From Streptomyces sp. WP-1 (GTDB taxonomy: Bacteria > Actinomycetota > Actinomycetes > Streptomycetales > Streptomycetaceae): a stretch of DNA of 64,000 bases. The stretch lies in contig NZ_CP123923.1 of the NCBI RefSeq assembly GCF_030450125.1, positions 4,588,001-4,652,000 of the forward strand. Reading direction: 5' to 3'. Positions 34,637 through 43,892 of this stretch are shown here, in pieces. Both the position numbers and the translations under genes were made by a program. Numbering within the stretch: the first letter of the stretch is position 1; each line of letters begins with the position of its first letter. Below the pieces are notes generated by a model that did not search any database, was not told where the DNA came from, and saw only the letters and a program-made list of their open reading frames with translations.

Positions 34637-35638
34637 ATGGCAACCCGTGCCGTCGCCCGTCGTAAGTCCGCCGCCTCCGGCGAGACGGCCGACTCGGCAA
34701 GCAGTGTTCGCGCTCATGGCGGCGAGATCGCGGACCGCGACCTGGTCGGCATGTACCTCGACGAGATAGCGCGCACACCGCTGCTCGACGCCGCCAAGGA
34801 GGTCGAGCTGTCCCAGACCATCGAGGCGGGTGTGTTCGCGCGACAGGTTCTCGACGGGTTCGAGGACACCACCTCGGACGCCACCCGTGAGGAGCTGGAG
34901 TCCCTGGTCGCCGCGGGCGAGCGGGCCAAGGACGTGTTCATCCGCTCCAACCTCCGCCTGGTCGTCGCGGTCGCCCGGCGCTACCCGCGCAGCGGCCTGC
35001 CCCTGCTCGACCTGATCCAGGAGGGCAACGCGGGCCTGGTGCGTGCCGTCGAGAAGTTCGACTACCGCAAGGGCTTCAAGTTCTCCACGTACGCCACCTG
35101 GTGGATCCGCCAGGCCATCACCCGCTCCATCGCCGACCAGTCGCGCACCATCCGCCTCCCCGTCCACCTGGTGGAGGAGCTGGGCCGCATCCGCCGGGTG
35201 CAGCGCGAGTTCAACCGGGAGCACGGCCGCGAGCCGGAGCCCACGGAGATCGCGGCGGAGCTGGGCTCCACGCCGGAGCGCGTCACCGACGTCCTCGACT
35301 GGGCCCGTGACCCGGTCTCGCTGAACATGTCGGTGGACGACCAGGGCGAGACCCAGTTCGGCGACCTGCTGGAGGACACCTCCGCGGTCAGCCCCGAGCA
35401 GTCCGTGATGACCCTGCTGCGCAGCGAGGAACTGGACGACCTGATCGGCCGCCTGGACCAGCGCACGGCCTCCATCATCAAGATGCGGTACGGCATCGAG
35501 GACGGCCGCGAGCGCACCCTGACCGAGGTCGGCAAGGAGCACGGTCTGACCCGTGAGCGCATCCGGCAGATCGAGAAGCACGCCCTGCTGGAGCTGAAGA
35601 AGCTGGCGCGGGACACCGGGTTCGACGCGGCGGCGTAA
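34637..35638 (+). CDS. hrdD: RNA polymerase principal-like sigma factor HrdD
   Basis: A 333-residue sigma-70 group 2 factor, starting at ATG 34637 after AAGGGAG. It lacks the long acidic N-terminus of HrdB and has conserved regions 1.2 (DLVGMYLDEIARTPLLD), 2.1-2.4 (RLVVAVARRYPRSGLPLLDL, then STYATWWIRQAI), 3 and 4.2 (GLTRERIRQIEKHALLELKK). Length and sequence fit HrdD, a dispensable paralogue of the vegetative factor. The SigR-type promoter upstream would raise HrdD under disulfide stress. Confidence 0.95.
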   Translation: MATRAVARRKSAASGETADSASSVRAHGGEIADRDLVGMYLDEIARTPLLDAAKEVELSQTIEAGVFARQVLDGFEDTTSDATREELESLVAAGERAKDVFIRSNLRLVVAVARRYPRSGLPLLDLIQEGNAGLVRAVEKFDYRKGFKFSTYATWWIRQAITRSIADQSRTIRLPVHLVEELGRIRRVQREFNREHGREPEPTEIAAELGSTPERVTDVLDWARDPVSLNMSVDDQGETQFGDLLEDTSAVSPEQSVMTLLRSEELDDLIGRLDQRTASIIKMRYGIEDGRERTLTEVGKEHGLTRERIRQIEKHALLELKKLARDTGFDAAA

Positions 35639-36394
35639 GTCCGACGCGGCGGCGTGAGGGGGCCGGGGGCCGCGTACGCCGGGTGGCGAAAGACGGCGCA
35701 AACATGGCGCTCCGGGGCCGCTTCAACCGCCGGGCCCGAGGGAACAACCTCTCCGGGCCCGCCAGGCGGGGCCCGGTGAACGCCGCACTCCCCACCCCGA
35801 GTCAGCAACGGACCAGCCGCACCAGCTCGTCACCGCCGACACACCGATCCGCACCCGGCCGACCCCACGCACCTTCGGCCGACCCCACGCGAGCCATGTC
35901 CCTGCGCACATCCCCCCCGGCGCCGGGACTTCCCAGAGCCGGGCTTCGGCGCTCACCCCCCCCGGGCGCCGGAGCCCGGCTTCTTCTGCGGTGGGCGGGC
36001 GGGGTGGCCCGTGCGTCCTCTGCCGCGAGGCCGTGGGCCCTCCGCCGGGGCGCTCGTGCTCCCGTGCGCGCGGACGGGCGTCGCCGGGAGATTCCGGCGG
36101 CCTCCCGGCGGCCTCGCGGGTACCACGTCCACCGGCGCGCAACGGCGTTTCCGCGCCACACGGCGCGACCCGGCAGCCGCGGGCGGACGGCGGCGGTCCG
36201 GGAGCCGGCCTCGGCACGGCCCGAACTCCGTACCGTCCCGAGGCCCTTGAACCCCTGCGGGAGCGGCCCGGTCGTGCGAGGCTGGGAAGCGGTGCGACGG
36301 CGGCGGGGACGGCAAGTGGCGGCCCACCCCGTACCTGAACCCCGGGGTGAACCGCCGGATGGCAGATTCTGCCACACGGGCATAGCCTGCCGAG
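35639..36394. other. 756-base intergenic region with a hairpin, no convincing gene
   Basis: Frames here are Arg/Pro/Ala-rich with no recognisable domain. A hairpin with CGGGCCC arms (35731-35737 and 35755-35761) probably ends hrdD transcripts. GGCCGACCCCACGC occurs twice, near 35858 and 35878. The tetR gene at 36395 has no clear ribosome site, so its promoter should lie in the last part. Confidence 0.5.
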
Positions 36395-37441
36395 ATGAGC
36401 ACCACCCCCAGTCCTACCCCCCGTTCCACCTCCGGCACCACCCCGCAGTCTCCTTCCGGCACCGCGCCGGCGCCCTCCCTCACCGAGCGCCGCAAGGCCG
36501 AGACCCGGATGGAGATCGCCCGGGCCGCGGCCGCCCTGTTCGTCCGCCAGGGGCTGCGGGCCACCCGCGCCGAGGACATCGCCCAGCGGGCGGGCATCGC
36601 GCCGCGCACCTTCTACCGCTACTTCGCCACCAAGGAGGAGGCGGTCGCGCCCCTCTACGCCGCCGGCGCCCAGCGCTGGGCCGAGGCCGTCCGCACCGCC
36701 CCGGCCGCGCTCACCGTCCAGCAGGCCCTGGAACACGCCGTCGAGCACACCCTCACCCCCGGCGCCGGGGTCTCGGCCGCCTCCTGGGAATGGGTCCGCA
36801 CCCTGCTCCGCCTGACCGACACCAGTCCCGCCCTGCGCAAGGTCTGGGCCGAGGTGGGCCAGACGTCGGAGGAGGCGCTGGCGGACATCCTCGCGAGGCG
36901 GCTGGCGACGCCGGGGTGGGGGGTGGCGTGCGCGGAGGGGGCGGACGCGGAAGGGGCGGACGCGGAAGGTGCGGACGCTGGTGGGGAAGGGGCGGCTGCG
37001 GGGGAGATGCCTGCGGGGGAGGCGCCTGCGGGGGAGCCGTACACGGGTGGGCCGTACGTGGGCGGGGCGTCGGTGGGTGAGCCGTACGCGAGTGGGCCGC
37101 CTGCGGGTGAGCCGTTCGCGGGGGGCCCGGGGGCTGTCGGCGCCACGGAGGCGGGGGCGCCATGGACCGCCGGGGAACCGGGAGCCGCCCCCGACCCGCT
37201 CGCCGCGCCCGCCGGGCCGGGCCCGGTCCCCGGCGCGGAGTCGGCCGAGGCGCCGCTTACCGTCCCCGTGATCACCCCCGACCTGCGCTTCGCCGCCGCC
37301 GTCGCCGGGAGTGCCGTACGCGTCGCGGTGCAGTCCTGGGCCGCCACCGCCTCCCCGCCCACCGGCCCGGACGGCCCCGCCGCGCTGGCCCTGCGCAACC
37401 TCAAGGCCCTGGGCGGCTTCGACTGGGACGGCGCGTACTAG
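36395..37441 (+). CDS. TetR-family regulator with a long low-complexity insertion
   Basis: A 348-residue protein from ATG 36395. The N-terminal tail is Ser/Thr/Pro-rich; residues 30-80 are the HTH (IARAAAALFVRQGLRATRAE, then IAPRTFYRYFATKEEAV). The ligand domain starts normally but is interrupted at about 175-290 by Gly/Ala/Pro/Glu-rich repeats (AGEPYTGGPYVGG, VGEPYASGPPAGEPFAGG). Its last helix then resumes (VITPDLRFAAAVAGSAVRVA). Ordinary relatives have about 200-230 residues. The insertion keeps frame and contains no stop, so the gene may still be functional. Confidence 0.87.
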   Translation: MSTTPSPTPRSTSGTTPQSPSGTAPAPSLTERRKAETRMEIARAAAALFVRQGLRATRAEDIAQRAGIAPRTFYRYFATKEEAVAPLYAAGAQRWAEAVRTAPAALTVQQALEHAVEHTLTPGAGVSAASWEWVRTLLRLTDTSPALRKVWAEVGQTSEEALADILARRLATPGWGVACAEGADAEGADAEGADAGGEGAAAGEMPAGEAPAGEPYTGGPYVGGASVGEPYASGPPAGEPFAGGPGAVGATEAGAPWTAGEPGAAPDPLAAPAGPGPVPGAESAEAPLTVPVITPDLRFAAAVAGSAVRVAVQSWAATASPPTGPDGPAALALRNLKALGGFDWDGAY

Positions 37442-37445
37442 GGGC

Positions 37446-38423
37446 TTACGGGAGGCCCGGCCCACCCCCGGCCCGGCTCAGCCTGTCCCCCAACCCCCGT
37501 ACGCACGCCGCCAGTTCATCCGGCCCCCGCACGGTGAACTCGAACCCCGTCAGCGCCAGCCGGACCGACAGCCACTCCAGGGGGTCACCGGTGCCGCCCG
37601 CCAGGACGCAGCCGCCCTCGCCGTCGTCCACGGGCGCCCCGTACGCCCCCGGGAGCCGCTCGGCGACCTCCGCCGCCGACGCGGCGAACCGCACCTCGAA
37701 GTCGTACGCCTCCTGCCACTGCTGGATCGACCGCCGCAGATACCCCGCCGCGCTGCCCGTCGGCAACTCCCGCTGCGCGAACCGGACTCCGGTGGCGAAC
37801 GGCTCGCTCACCCGGTCCACCCGGAACGTGCGCCAGTCCGCGCGGTCGAGGTCGTACGCGACCAGGTACCAGCGCCGCCCCGTCGACACCAGCCGATGCG
37901 GCTCGGTCAGCCGGCGGGACGTGCCGCCCTCCTTGTCGCGATAGGCGAACCGCAGCCGCTCCCGGCCCGCCACGGCCGAGGCCAGCAGGGTCAGCGTCCC
38001 GGCCGGGATGCTCGCGCCGTCCCCGGCGGTCAGCGGGGTCGTCGCCGCCTGGAGGGTGGCCACCCGGTGCCGCAGCCGGGCCGGCAGGACCTGCTCCAGC
38101 TTGGCGAGGGCCCGTACCGACGCCTCGTCCATGCCCGCCACCGCGTGCCCCGCGCCGGCCCGCAGCCCGACCGCGATGGCGACGGCCTCCTCGTCGTCCA
38201 GCGCCAGCGGCGGCAGCGCCTTGCCCGCGACCAGCCGGTACCCGCCGTCCGAGCCCTTCGTCGCCTCCACCGGGTAACCCAGCTCACGCAGCCGGTCGAT
38301 GTCCCGCCGCACGGTACGACGCGACACCGCGAGCCGCTCGGCCAGCTCACCGCCCGGCCACTCACGGGGCGTCTGGAGCAGGGAGAGCAACTGGAGCAGC
38401 CGTGCCGGGGTGGCGGTCGTCAT
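37446..38423 (-). CDS. YafY-type HTH/WYL-domain regulator
   Basis: A 325-residue regulator from ATG 38423. An N-terminal HTH of the DeoR/YafY type (ARLLQLLSLLQTPREWPGGE, then AVSRRTVRRDIDRL) is followed by a WYL domain (RLRFAYRDKEGG, then RRWYLVAYDLDRADWRTFRV) and a C-terminal WCX extension. WYL regulators sense ligands, often nucleic-acid-related or metabolic ones. The gene ends four bases from the convergent tetR stop, so the two meet tail to tail. Target unknown. Confidence 0.9.
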   Translation of the reverse strand: MTTATPARLLQLLSLLQTPREWPGGELAERLAVSRRTVRRDIDRLRELGYPVEATKGSDGGYRLVAGKALPPLALDDEEAVAIAVGLRAGAGHAVAGMDEASVRALAKLEQVLPARLRHRVATLQAATTPLTAGDGASIPAGTLTLLASAVAGRERLRFAYRDKEGGTSRRLTEPHRLVSTGRRWYLVAYDLDRADWRTFRVDRVSEPFATGVRFAQRELPTGSAAGYLRRSIQQWQEAYDFEVRFAASAAEVAERLPGAYGAPVDDGEGGCVLAGGTGDPLEWLSVRLALTGFEFTVRGPDELAACVRGLGDRLSRAGGGPGLP

Positions 38424-38600
38424 GCGTACGAGGATGCCGCACGCCCAGGACGGCACCTGACCTAGTCGTCGCGGGCGTTCACCGCACCACCGCCGCACGT
38501 CCCGTTGGTCCGGTTGATCCCGTGTGTGTTGTTCACGGCACCTGCGAGATACGTCACGGTCCGGGCCCGAAGCGCCCCGCCGTGGTGTGTACTGGTGGGT

Positions 38601-38849
38601 ATGCCCGAGCATCTGTCGACTCTCCAGCTGGTCGCCGCGGTCTTCCTCACCCTGGCCGGCGTGGTCTGGGCGATCGGTGTGCTGCGTCTGCTGCGCCGGT
38701 TCCGCGCTCAGGCGCTTCGCGAACTCGCGGCCGCCCGCCTGCCGTTCCTCCCCGCCCAGCGGACCGGCCCGCCGCGGGAGTCGGTGGAGCTGACCCCGGC
38801 CGAACAGGACGCCTTCGCCGGGCTGATACGACAGCTCGGCCACCGCTGA
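38601..38849 (+). CDS. Small single-span membrane protein
   Basis: An 82-residue protein starting at ATG 38601. One hydrophobic span (LVAAVFLTLAGVVWAIGVL) is followed by an Arg-rich helix (LLRRFRAQALRELAAARL) and a soluble tail ending GLIRQLGHR. The basic residues after the span suggest the C-terminus stays in the cytoplasm. It is divergent from the WYL regulator gene with 177 bases between the starts. No family or function recognised; codon use is typical, so I think it is real. Confidence 0.6.
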   Translation: MPEHLSTLQLVAAVFLTLAGVVWAIGVLRLLRRFRAQALRELAAARLPFLPAQRTGPPRESVELTPAEQDAFAGLIRQLGHR

Positions 38850-38919
38850 AGCCCGGCCACCGCCGACCGACCCGGCCGGGCCGCCTGCCCCGCCGTCCGC
38901 TCCGCTCTCGGCCCGCCCG

Positions 38920-39666
38920 TCAGCCCTGTCGTGCCGCGCGCCGCTCCATCGCGGAACGGGCCGCGTCCTCCGACATGTACACCTCGCACATATGGCGGCC
39001 GTCCGGCGTCGCCGTGTGCTCGACCTCCCACAGGGAGATCTCGCTGTCGTCCGGCAGCAGGAACGCGTGCTCGTACAGCACATAACTCAGCCCCGAGCGG
39101 CCCGCCCGGCCCGGACGGCCGAAGGCCTGGGTGATCTCGTGCGCCGTCGCCGTGGCCAGCAGGTCCGCCGTGCGGTCGCTGGGACGGTCCGCGTTCTCCG
39201 CGCGGCGCAGCAGCCGGCGGGCGTGGTCGGCGGAGTCGCCGCAGGCGAACACGTGCCGGGGAGCGGGCACCGCCCACAGCCAGGTCGGCGCGGGCAGCTC
39301 CAGTTCGGGCGCGTCCGGGGGTAATCCGAGCCGCGAGGTGGCCGTCTGGAGCTCCTCCTCGTCCGTGTACACCTCGTGGTCCGGCGGGCCGCCCGGGGTG
39401 GTGTTGTGCGCCAGCTCCCACAGGGTGACCGCCGAGCCGTCGGCCAGCAGCCAGGTGTGCCGGTACGTCTCCCGGTGCAGCCCCGCGCTGTGGTGCGCGG
39501 AGTGCAGCGAACTGTCGTACGCCAGCGCGCAGTCGAGCCGTCGTATCACCTCGTCGGGCAGCTCGAAGGAGTTCAGGGCGCGGCCGAGGAGTCGCGCGAG
39601 GTGTTCCTCGGGCGACTCGGGCGACTCGGCTGGTTCGGGCGCTGCCGTCTCGTACGGAACGCTCAA
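38920..39666 (-). CDS. DUF6227-family protein with internal duplication
   Basis: A 248-residue soluble protein from ATG 39666. It matches the Streptomyces-restricted DUF6227 family (EEHLARLLGRALNSFELPDE). The two halves are related: HTWLLADGSAVTLWELAHNT with PDHEVYTDEEEL in the first mirrors HAFLLPDDSEISLWEVEHTA with HMCEVYMSEDAA in the second, so the protein arose by duplication of a domain of about 110 residues. No catalytic motif is visible. It has no evident operon partners. Confidence 0.85.
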   Translation of the reverse strand: MSVPYETAAPEPAESPESPEEHLARLLGRALNSFELPDEVIRRLDCALAYDSSLHSAHHSAGLHRETYRHTWLLADGSAVTLWELAHNTTPGGPPDHEVYTDEEELQTATSRLGLPPDAPELELPAPTWLWAVPAPRHVFACGDSADHARRLLRRAENADRPSDRTADLLATATAHEITQAFGRPGRAGRSGLSYVLYEHAFLLPDDSEISLWEVEHTATPDGRHMCEVYMSEDAARSAMERRAARQG

Positions 39667-39823
39667 GGCATCTCCCGGCGTTGCTGCATGTCACCTTGTG
39701 GGTGCATACCGTAGCCCCTCGATCGGACGTCATGTCCGGGAATGGGGAAAACGAACACCGGAAAAACGCGCGGGCCGCGCGAGATGTTCCCGCGCGGCCC
39801 CAAAACCCGTCAAAACCCGTCGG

Positions 39824-41038
39824 TCAGACGGCACTTCCGGCGGTCCAGGCGCTCCAGGACATGTTCCAGCCATTGAGGCCGTTGTCCGGGGCCACGGTGG
39901 TGTCGGGGGAGTTCTTCACGATCACCACGTCGCCGACGAGCGTGTTGTCGAAGAACCACTTCGCCGGGGTGTCGCCCTGCGCGCCCTGCACATCCGCGAG
40001 GCCGACGCAGCCGTGGCTGGTGCCCTGCCGGCCGAAGGGTGGATTGCCCTTGTTGTACCAGTAGTTGCCGTGGATGAAGGTGCCCGAGGACGTCAGGCGC
40101 ATCGCGTGCGGCACGTCCGGGATGTCGTACTCCCCGCCGAAGCCGACCGTCGAGCCGTTCATCCGGGTCTGGGTGAACTTCTCGGAGATCACCATCTGCC
40201 CGTTGTACGTGGTGTGCTCCGGGCTGCCCCCGGAGATCGGCACCGACTTGAGCGTCTGGCCGTCGCGGACCACGGTCATCGTCTGCGTGCCGACGTCGAC
40301 CGTGGAGACCTGCGAGCGCCCGACGGTGAAGGTGACGGTCTTCTTCTGCACGCCGTACAGGCCCTGGGCGCCCTGCACATGGTCCAGGTCGATCTTCATC
40401 TTGACCTTGGAGCCGGCCTTCCAGTAGTCCTTCGGCCGGAAGTCCAGGCGCCGGTCGCCGAACCAGTGCCCGACCACCTGCTGGCCGCTGCTGGAGTTCA
40501 CCGTGATGTGCGACTGGACGGCCTTCTTGTCGCTGATCGACTTGTTGAAGGTGAACGACACCGGCATGCCCACACCGACCGTGCTGCCGTCGTCCGGTGT
40601 GTAGGTGCCGATGTAGCTGCTCGCCGAACTGACGGTGCTGAAGATGGCGTTGGCCGCCGCAGGCCGTCCCTCGGCGTCCTTCGCCCGCGCGGCTATCTGG
40701 TACTTCGTGCCGAGTTCGAGGCGCTGCTTCGGCTTCCAGCTGCGGCCGTCCGCCGATATCGCCCCCGGTACGGCCTGCTGCGAGCCCGACACGGTCATCT
40801 TCACGTCGGTCAGCGTGCCGTCGCTGACCTTCACCCCGGTCGCGTTGACGGACGCGTCCGTCGCGCCGTCCTTCGCCGAGATCGCTATCTTCGCCGTCGA
40901 GGTCTTCGGGGAGTCCTTGCCGCCGTCCTTGTTCGAGGCGTTGGCGTCGCCGCCGCAGGCGGTCAGGGTGAGGGCGCCGACCATCAGGGCGGCACAGGCC
41001 CCGAGTGCGCGCCGCGCTGCAATGTCCGGCGTTGTCAC
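39824..41038 (-). CDS. Lipoprotein L,D-transpeptidase (Ig-like plus YkuD domain)
   Basis: A 404-residue protein. GTG 41038 is chosen for GGAG eight bases upstream and a signal sequence starting just after it. The lipobox is LTAC (near residue 28). Two Ig-like beta domains follow (about 45-260). The catalytic YkuD domain has the HGNYWYN and SHGCVGLADVQG motifs, with Cys in SHGC as nucleophile. Such enzymes make 3-3 cross-links in peptidoglycan outside the membrane. The layout matches mycobacterial LdtMt2-like proteins. It is preceded by the S58 peptidase gene on the same strand with 150 bases between. Confidence 0.93.
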   Translation of the reverse strand: MTTPDIAARRALGACAALMVGALTLTACGGDANASNKDGGKDSPKTSTAKIAISAKDGATDASVNATGVKVSDGTLTDVKMTVSGSQQAVPGAISADGRSWKPKQRLELGTKYQIAARAKDAEGRPAAANAIFSTVSSASSYIGTYTPDDGSTVGVGMPVSFTFNKSISDKKAVQSHITVNSSSGQQVVGHWFGDRRLDFRPKDYWKAGSKVKMKIDLDHVQGAQGLYGVQKKTVTFTVGRSQVSTVDVGTQTMTVVRDGQTLKSVPISGGSPEHTTYNGQMVISEKFTQTRMNGSTVGFGGEYDIPDVPHAMRLTSSGTFIHGNYWYNKGNPPFGRQGTSHGCVGLADVQGAQGDTPAKWFFDNTLVGDVVIVKNSPDTTVAPDNGLNGWNMSWSAWTAGSAV

Positions 41039-41188
41039 GGGCTGCTCCAGGTTCGTGTGGTGTGCGTGGTCCGTTCCCATGCGCTGAGAAAGAGTGCGCA
41101 AACAGTCCTTGAGGTTCCCCTCAAGTCCTCGTAAGGCCACGACGTGACAGAACCGCGACAATCCGCGTCCGGCGACGACGCGTCCCCC

Positions 41189-42214
41189 TCACGACCGCCC
41201 GTACAACTCCCCGTACGACGGCCACGCTCCGCCCGGCCCGTCGACCGGCTCGGCCGCGCGCACCGCCCGCACGATCGCCCGGGTCACCAGGTCCGCGCCC
41301 GCCGCCAGCAGCTCGTTGAGGGCGAGCGGGTGGGCGGCGAGCGGCCGGGCGCCGGTGGCCAGGGCGAAGACCGTGTCGCCGTCGTGCAGCAGATGGACCG
41401 GGCGGACGGCACGGGCGATGCCGTCGTGCGCGGTGCCGGCCAGCTTCTGGGCCTGGGCCTTGGTCAGTTCGGCGTCGGTGGCGACGACCGCCAGCGTCGT
41501 GTTCAGCGGCGGCGGGGTACGCCCCGCGCCGGACTCCTCCAGCCGCTGCAGCGCCGCCTCGTGCATCTCCTTCTGCGGGTACGCGACCCGGCCGTCGTAC
41601 AACTCCCCGTACAGCACCCCCGTCTCCGGATCCATCACGGAACCCGCCGCGTTCGCGACCACGAGCGCGGCGATGGTGATCCCCGAGTCGAGGACCGTGC
41701 TCGCCGTGCCGACGCCGCCCTTGAGCCGGCCGGTCGCCGCGCCCGTGCCGGCACCCACACAGCCCTGCGGCACCGGGGCGCCCACCGGACTCGCGGCCGC
41801 CGCCTCCACCGCCGCCCGTCCCGTCGCCGCGTCCGGACGGGCCCGGAAGTCACCGCCGCGCCCCAGGTCGAAGACGCAGGCCGCGGGCACCACCGGCACG
41901 ACATGCGCCGGATCCGGCCCCACCCGCACGCCCCGCCCCCGCTCCTCCAGCCAGGCCATCACCCCGGACGCCGCGTCGAGCCCGTAGGCGCTGCCCCCGG
42001 TGAGCACGATCGCGTCGACCCGCTGGACCACATTGCGGGGATCGAGCGCGTCGGTCTCCTTGGTGCCGGGCCCGCCCCCGCGCACATCCACGGCGGCCAC
42101 GGCCCCGCCCTCCGGTGCCAGTACGACGGTGGTCCCGGTGAGCCGGCCGTCCCCGGTCCGGGTGGCGTGTCCGACCCGCAGCCCGGCGACATCTGTCAGC
42201 GCGTCAACTGTCAT
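41189..42214 (-). CDS. P1/S58-family peptidase (DmpA-like N-terminal-nucleophile hydrolase)
   Basis: A 341-residue enzyme from ATG 42214. The DmpA/S58 family self-cleaves into two chains, exposing a Ser or Thr nucleophile. Here the early block VDALTDVAGLRVGHATRTGD, the DAIVLTGGSAYGLDAASGV segment and PLNTTLAVVATDAELTKAQA (about residues 244-263) are all family hallmarks, with the Thr pair in the last likely marking the cleavage site. These enzymes remove N-terminal residues or cleave beta-peptides. The upstream region carries six 20-base repeats. Confidence 0.88.
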   Translation of the reverse strand: MTVDALTDVAGLRVGHATRTGDGRLTGTTVVLAPEGGAVAAVDVRGGGPGTKETDALDPRNVVQRVDAIVLTGGSAYGLDAASGVMAWLEERGRGVRVGPDPAHVVPVVPAACVFDLGRGGDFRARPDAATGRAAVEAAAASPVGAPVPQGCVGAGTGAATGRLKGGVGTASTVLDSGITIAALVVANAAGSVMDPETGVLYGELYDGRVAYPQKEMHEAALQRLEESGAGRTPPPLNTTLAVVATDAELTKAQAQKLAGTAHDGIARAVRPVHLLHDGDTVFALATGARPLAAHPLALNELLAAGADLVTRAIVRAVRAAEPVDGPGGAWPSYGELYGRS

Positions 42215-42240
42215 GGCCGCCAGTCTGCCCGAGCCCCGCC

Positions 42241-42360
42241 CACCACCGAAGGGCCCGGCCCACCACCGAAGGGCCCGGCCGACCGCCGAGGGGCCGGGCC
42301 GACCGCCGAGGGGCCGGGCCGACCGCCGAAGGGCTCAACCGGCCACTGAAGGGCTCAGCC
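42241..42360. repeat. Six tandem 20-base repeats
   Basis: Units of exactly 20 bases, type CACCACCGAAGGGCCCGGCC, run six times from 42241. Copies 1-2 are identical and 3-4 are identical; 5-6 are more diverged. They fill the gap upstream of the S58 peptidase start and extend six bases over the end of the ltrA-like gene. Confidence 0.9.
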
Positions 42361-43605
42361 CGCCGGTGCCCCGGCGCCCGCCGCGCGCTCCCTTCGGACC
42401 ATGCGGGCCGTCAGGGTCACCCCGGTCGCCACCGCCGCCGCGCAGACCAGGCCCGCCGCGAGCACCGACCAGCCGCCCAGGAAGGTGCAGCCGAGCACCA
42501 GCAGAGCGGTGACCGGCAGCACCAGCTGCTGGGCGACGCCCACCTTGAAGTGCCGTGCGTGCAGCGCCCAGACGGTCAGCAGATACAGCGCCGTCGGCAG
42601 GGTCACCGCCGCCGACGCGGCCGCCGTGGAGATGTGCGCCGAGCCGACCGCCTCCTCCACGGCCACCTCCAGGCCCGCGCCGATCGCCGCCGCCGAGGAG
42701 AAGATCAGATAGTGGCCGTACCCCCACAGGAACGCCCGTCCGCTGGAGCGCAGATGACCGTGGATGGGCACCACGAAGTAGATCCACCAGGCGGAGAACA
42801 CGATCAGGAGGCCGCCCGCCGCGATCGGCAGCAGCTCGCCCAGCGCGGAGTGCTCGTCCACGGCCGACTTCACGGCGACCGTGGCGGAGGCGATCGTCTC
42901 GCCGAGCACGATGATCGTGAACAGTCCGTACCGCTCGGCGATGTGGTGCGGATGCCACGAGGTCTCGTAGTCCCGCTCGGCGAACAGCGGTACGCACATC
43001 TCCGCGATCGCCATCACCAGGAACACCCAGGGCCGCGCCGGCTGCGGCAGCACCACCAGACCGGCCCAGCCGACCTGGCACAGCAGCACCCCGCCCGCAT
43101 AGCGCAGCGCGGCTCTGCGCTCGGTGCCCTCGGCGGTCCGCGCGGCTCTCAGCCACTGGGTGGCCATCGCGAGGCGCATGATCACATAGCCGAGCCAGAC
43201 CGTCATGTAGTCGTGCTGCTCGAAGGCCCGGGAGACACCGGCGGCCAGCACCAGGACGCCGGCGATCTGCACCAGGGTGACGACCCGGTAGAGCACGTCG
43301 TCGTTGTCGTACGCCGAGGCGAACCAGGAGAAGTTCATCCAGGCCCACCAGATGGCGAAGAACACCATCGCGTAGTTGAGGACCCCGGTGCCGGCGTGGC
43401 CGGCGGAGACGGCGTGCACCAGTTGCACGCCCGCCTGCGAGACCGCCACGACGAAACACAGGTCGAAGAGGAGCTCCAGCGGGGAGGAGACCCGATGGGC
43501 CTCGTGCCGCCCGCGCGCGGTGAGCCGTCGCACGGGGTCGGAGGCGTGGGATGCGGGGTGGGATGCGCCCGGAGTCGCGGGAGCCGGGGTGGAACTCGGT
43601 GTCAT
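42355..43605 (-). CDS. LtrA-family (low temperature requirement A) membrane protein
   Basis: A 416-residue protein from ATG 43605 with about ten to twelve spans. It carries the LtrA signature near the first span (VSSPLELLFDLCFVVAVSQA), FAIWWAWMNFSWFASAYDND, and HHIAERYGLFTIIVLGETI in the middle. The family was named from a Listeria cold-growth mutant; its molecular activity is not known. It is divergent from the small gene at 43700. The end overlaps a tandem repeat. Confidence 0.9.
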   Translation of the reverse strand: MTPSSTPAPATPGASHPASHASDPVRRLTARGRHEAHRVSSPLELLFDLCFVVAVSQAGVQLVHAVSAGHAGTGVLNYAMVFFAIWWAWMNFSWFASAYDNDDVLYRVVTLVQIAGVLVLAAGVSRAFEQHDYMTVWLGYVIMRLAMATQWLRAARTAEGTERRAALRYAGGVLLCQVGWAGLVVLPQPARPWVFLVMAIAEMCVPLFAERDYETSWHPHHIAERYGLFTIIVLGETIASATVAVKSAVDEHSALGELLPIAAGGLLIVFSAWWIYFVVPIHGHLRSSGRAFLWGYGHYLIFSSAAAIGAGLEVAVEEAVGSAHISTAAASAAVTLPTALYLLTVWALHARHFKVGVAQQLVLPVTALLVLGCTFLGGWSVLAAGLVCAAAVATGVTLTARMVRRERAAGAGAPAG

Positions 43606-43699
43606 GCCTCTCAGCACAGCAGAAAACCGGGCGGGAGGCTTGCGCGGGCGCTCACCGGCGGCCGGCGGTCCACCGGGACGGGGGCCGTACCCTGGACGC

Positions 43700-43876
43700 A
43701 TGAGCGATGCCCCCGCACCCGGACCGCGCGACCCGAGGCCCGCGCTGGTCTTCGACGATCCGCTGGACCAGCAGTCCTCGGACGACACCGACCGCGGCTG
43801 GGGCGAGCGGCCGGCCGGCGACAGCGCCGCCGACCTCAAGCGCTTCCTCGACGAGAAGCCGCCCCACCACATCTGA
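43700..43876 (+). CDS. Small acidic conserved-looking protein
   Basis: A 58-residue protein from ATG 43700, rich in Asp and Pro (ALVFDDPLDQQSSDDTDRGW), ending DLKRFLDEKPPHHI. It has no membrane span and no cysteines. The stop lies 16 bases from the convergent mscL stop. I recall similar short proteins in other Streptomyces genomes but cannot name a family. Codon use follows the genome, so it is probably real. Confidence 0.6.
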   Translation: MSDAPAPGPRDPRPALVFDDPLDQQSSDDTDRGWGERPAGDSAADLKRFLDEKPPHHI

Positions 43877-43892
43877 GGCCCCGGGACCTGCC

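Noticed and set aside
35683..37080. Long plus-strand frame spanning the hrdD-tetR gap
   Set aside because: Arg/Pro-rich, no domain, and it overlaps the tetR gene in another frame.
38462..38650. Small minus-strand frame upstream of the 82-residue gene
   Set aside because: No hydrophobic or conserved pattern and no ribosome site; it overlaps the start of a more convincing small gene.
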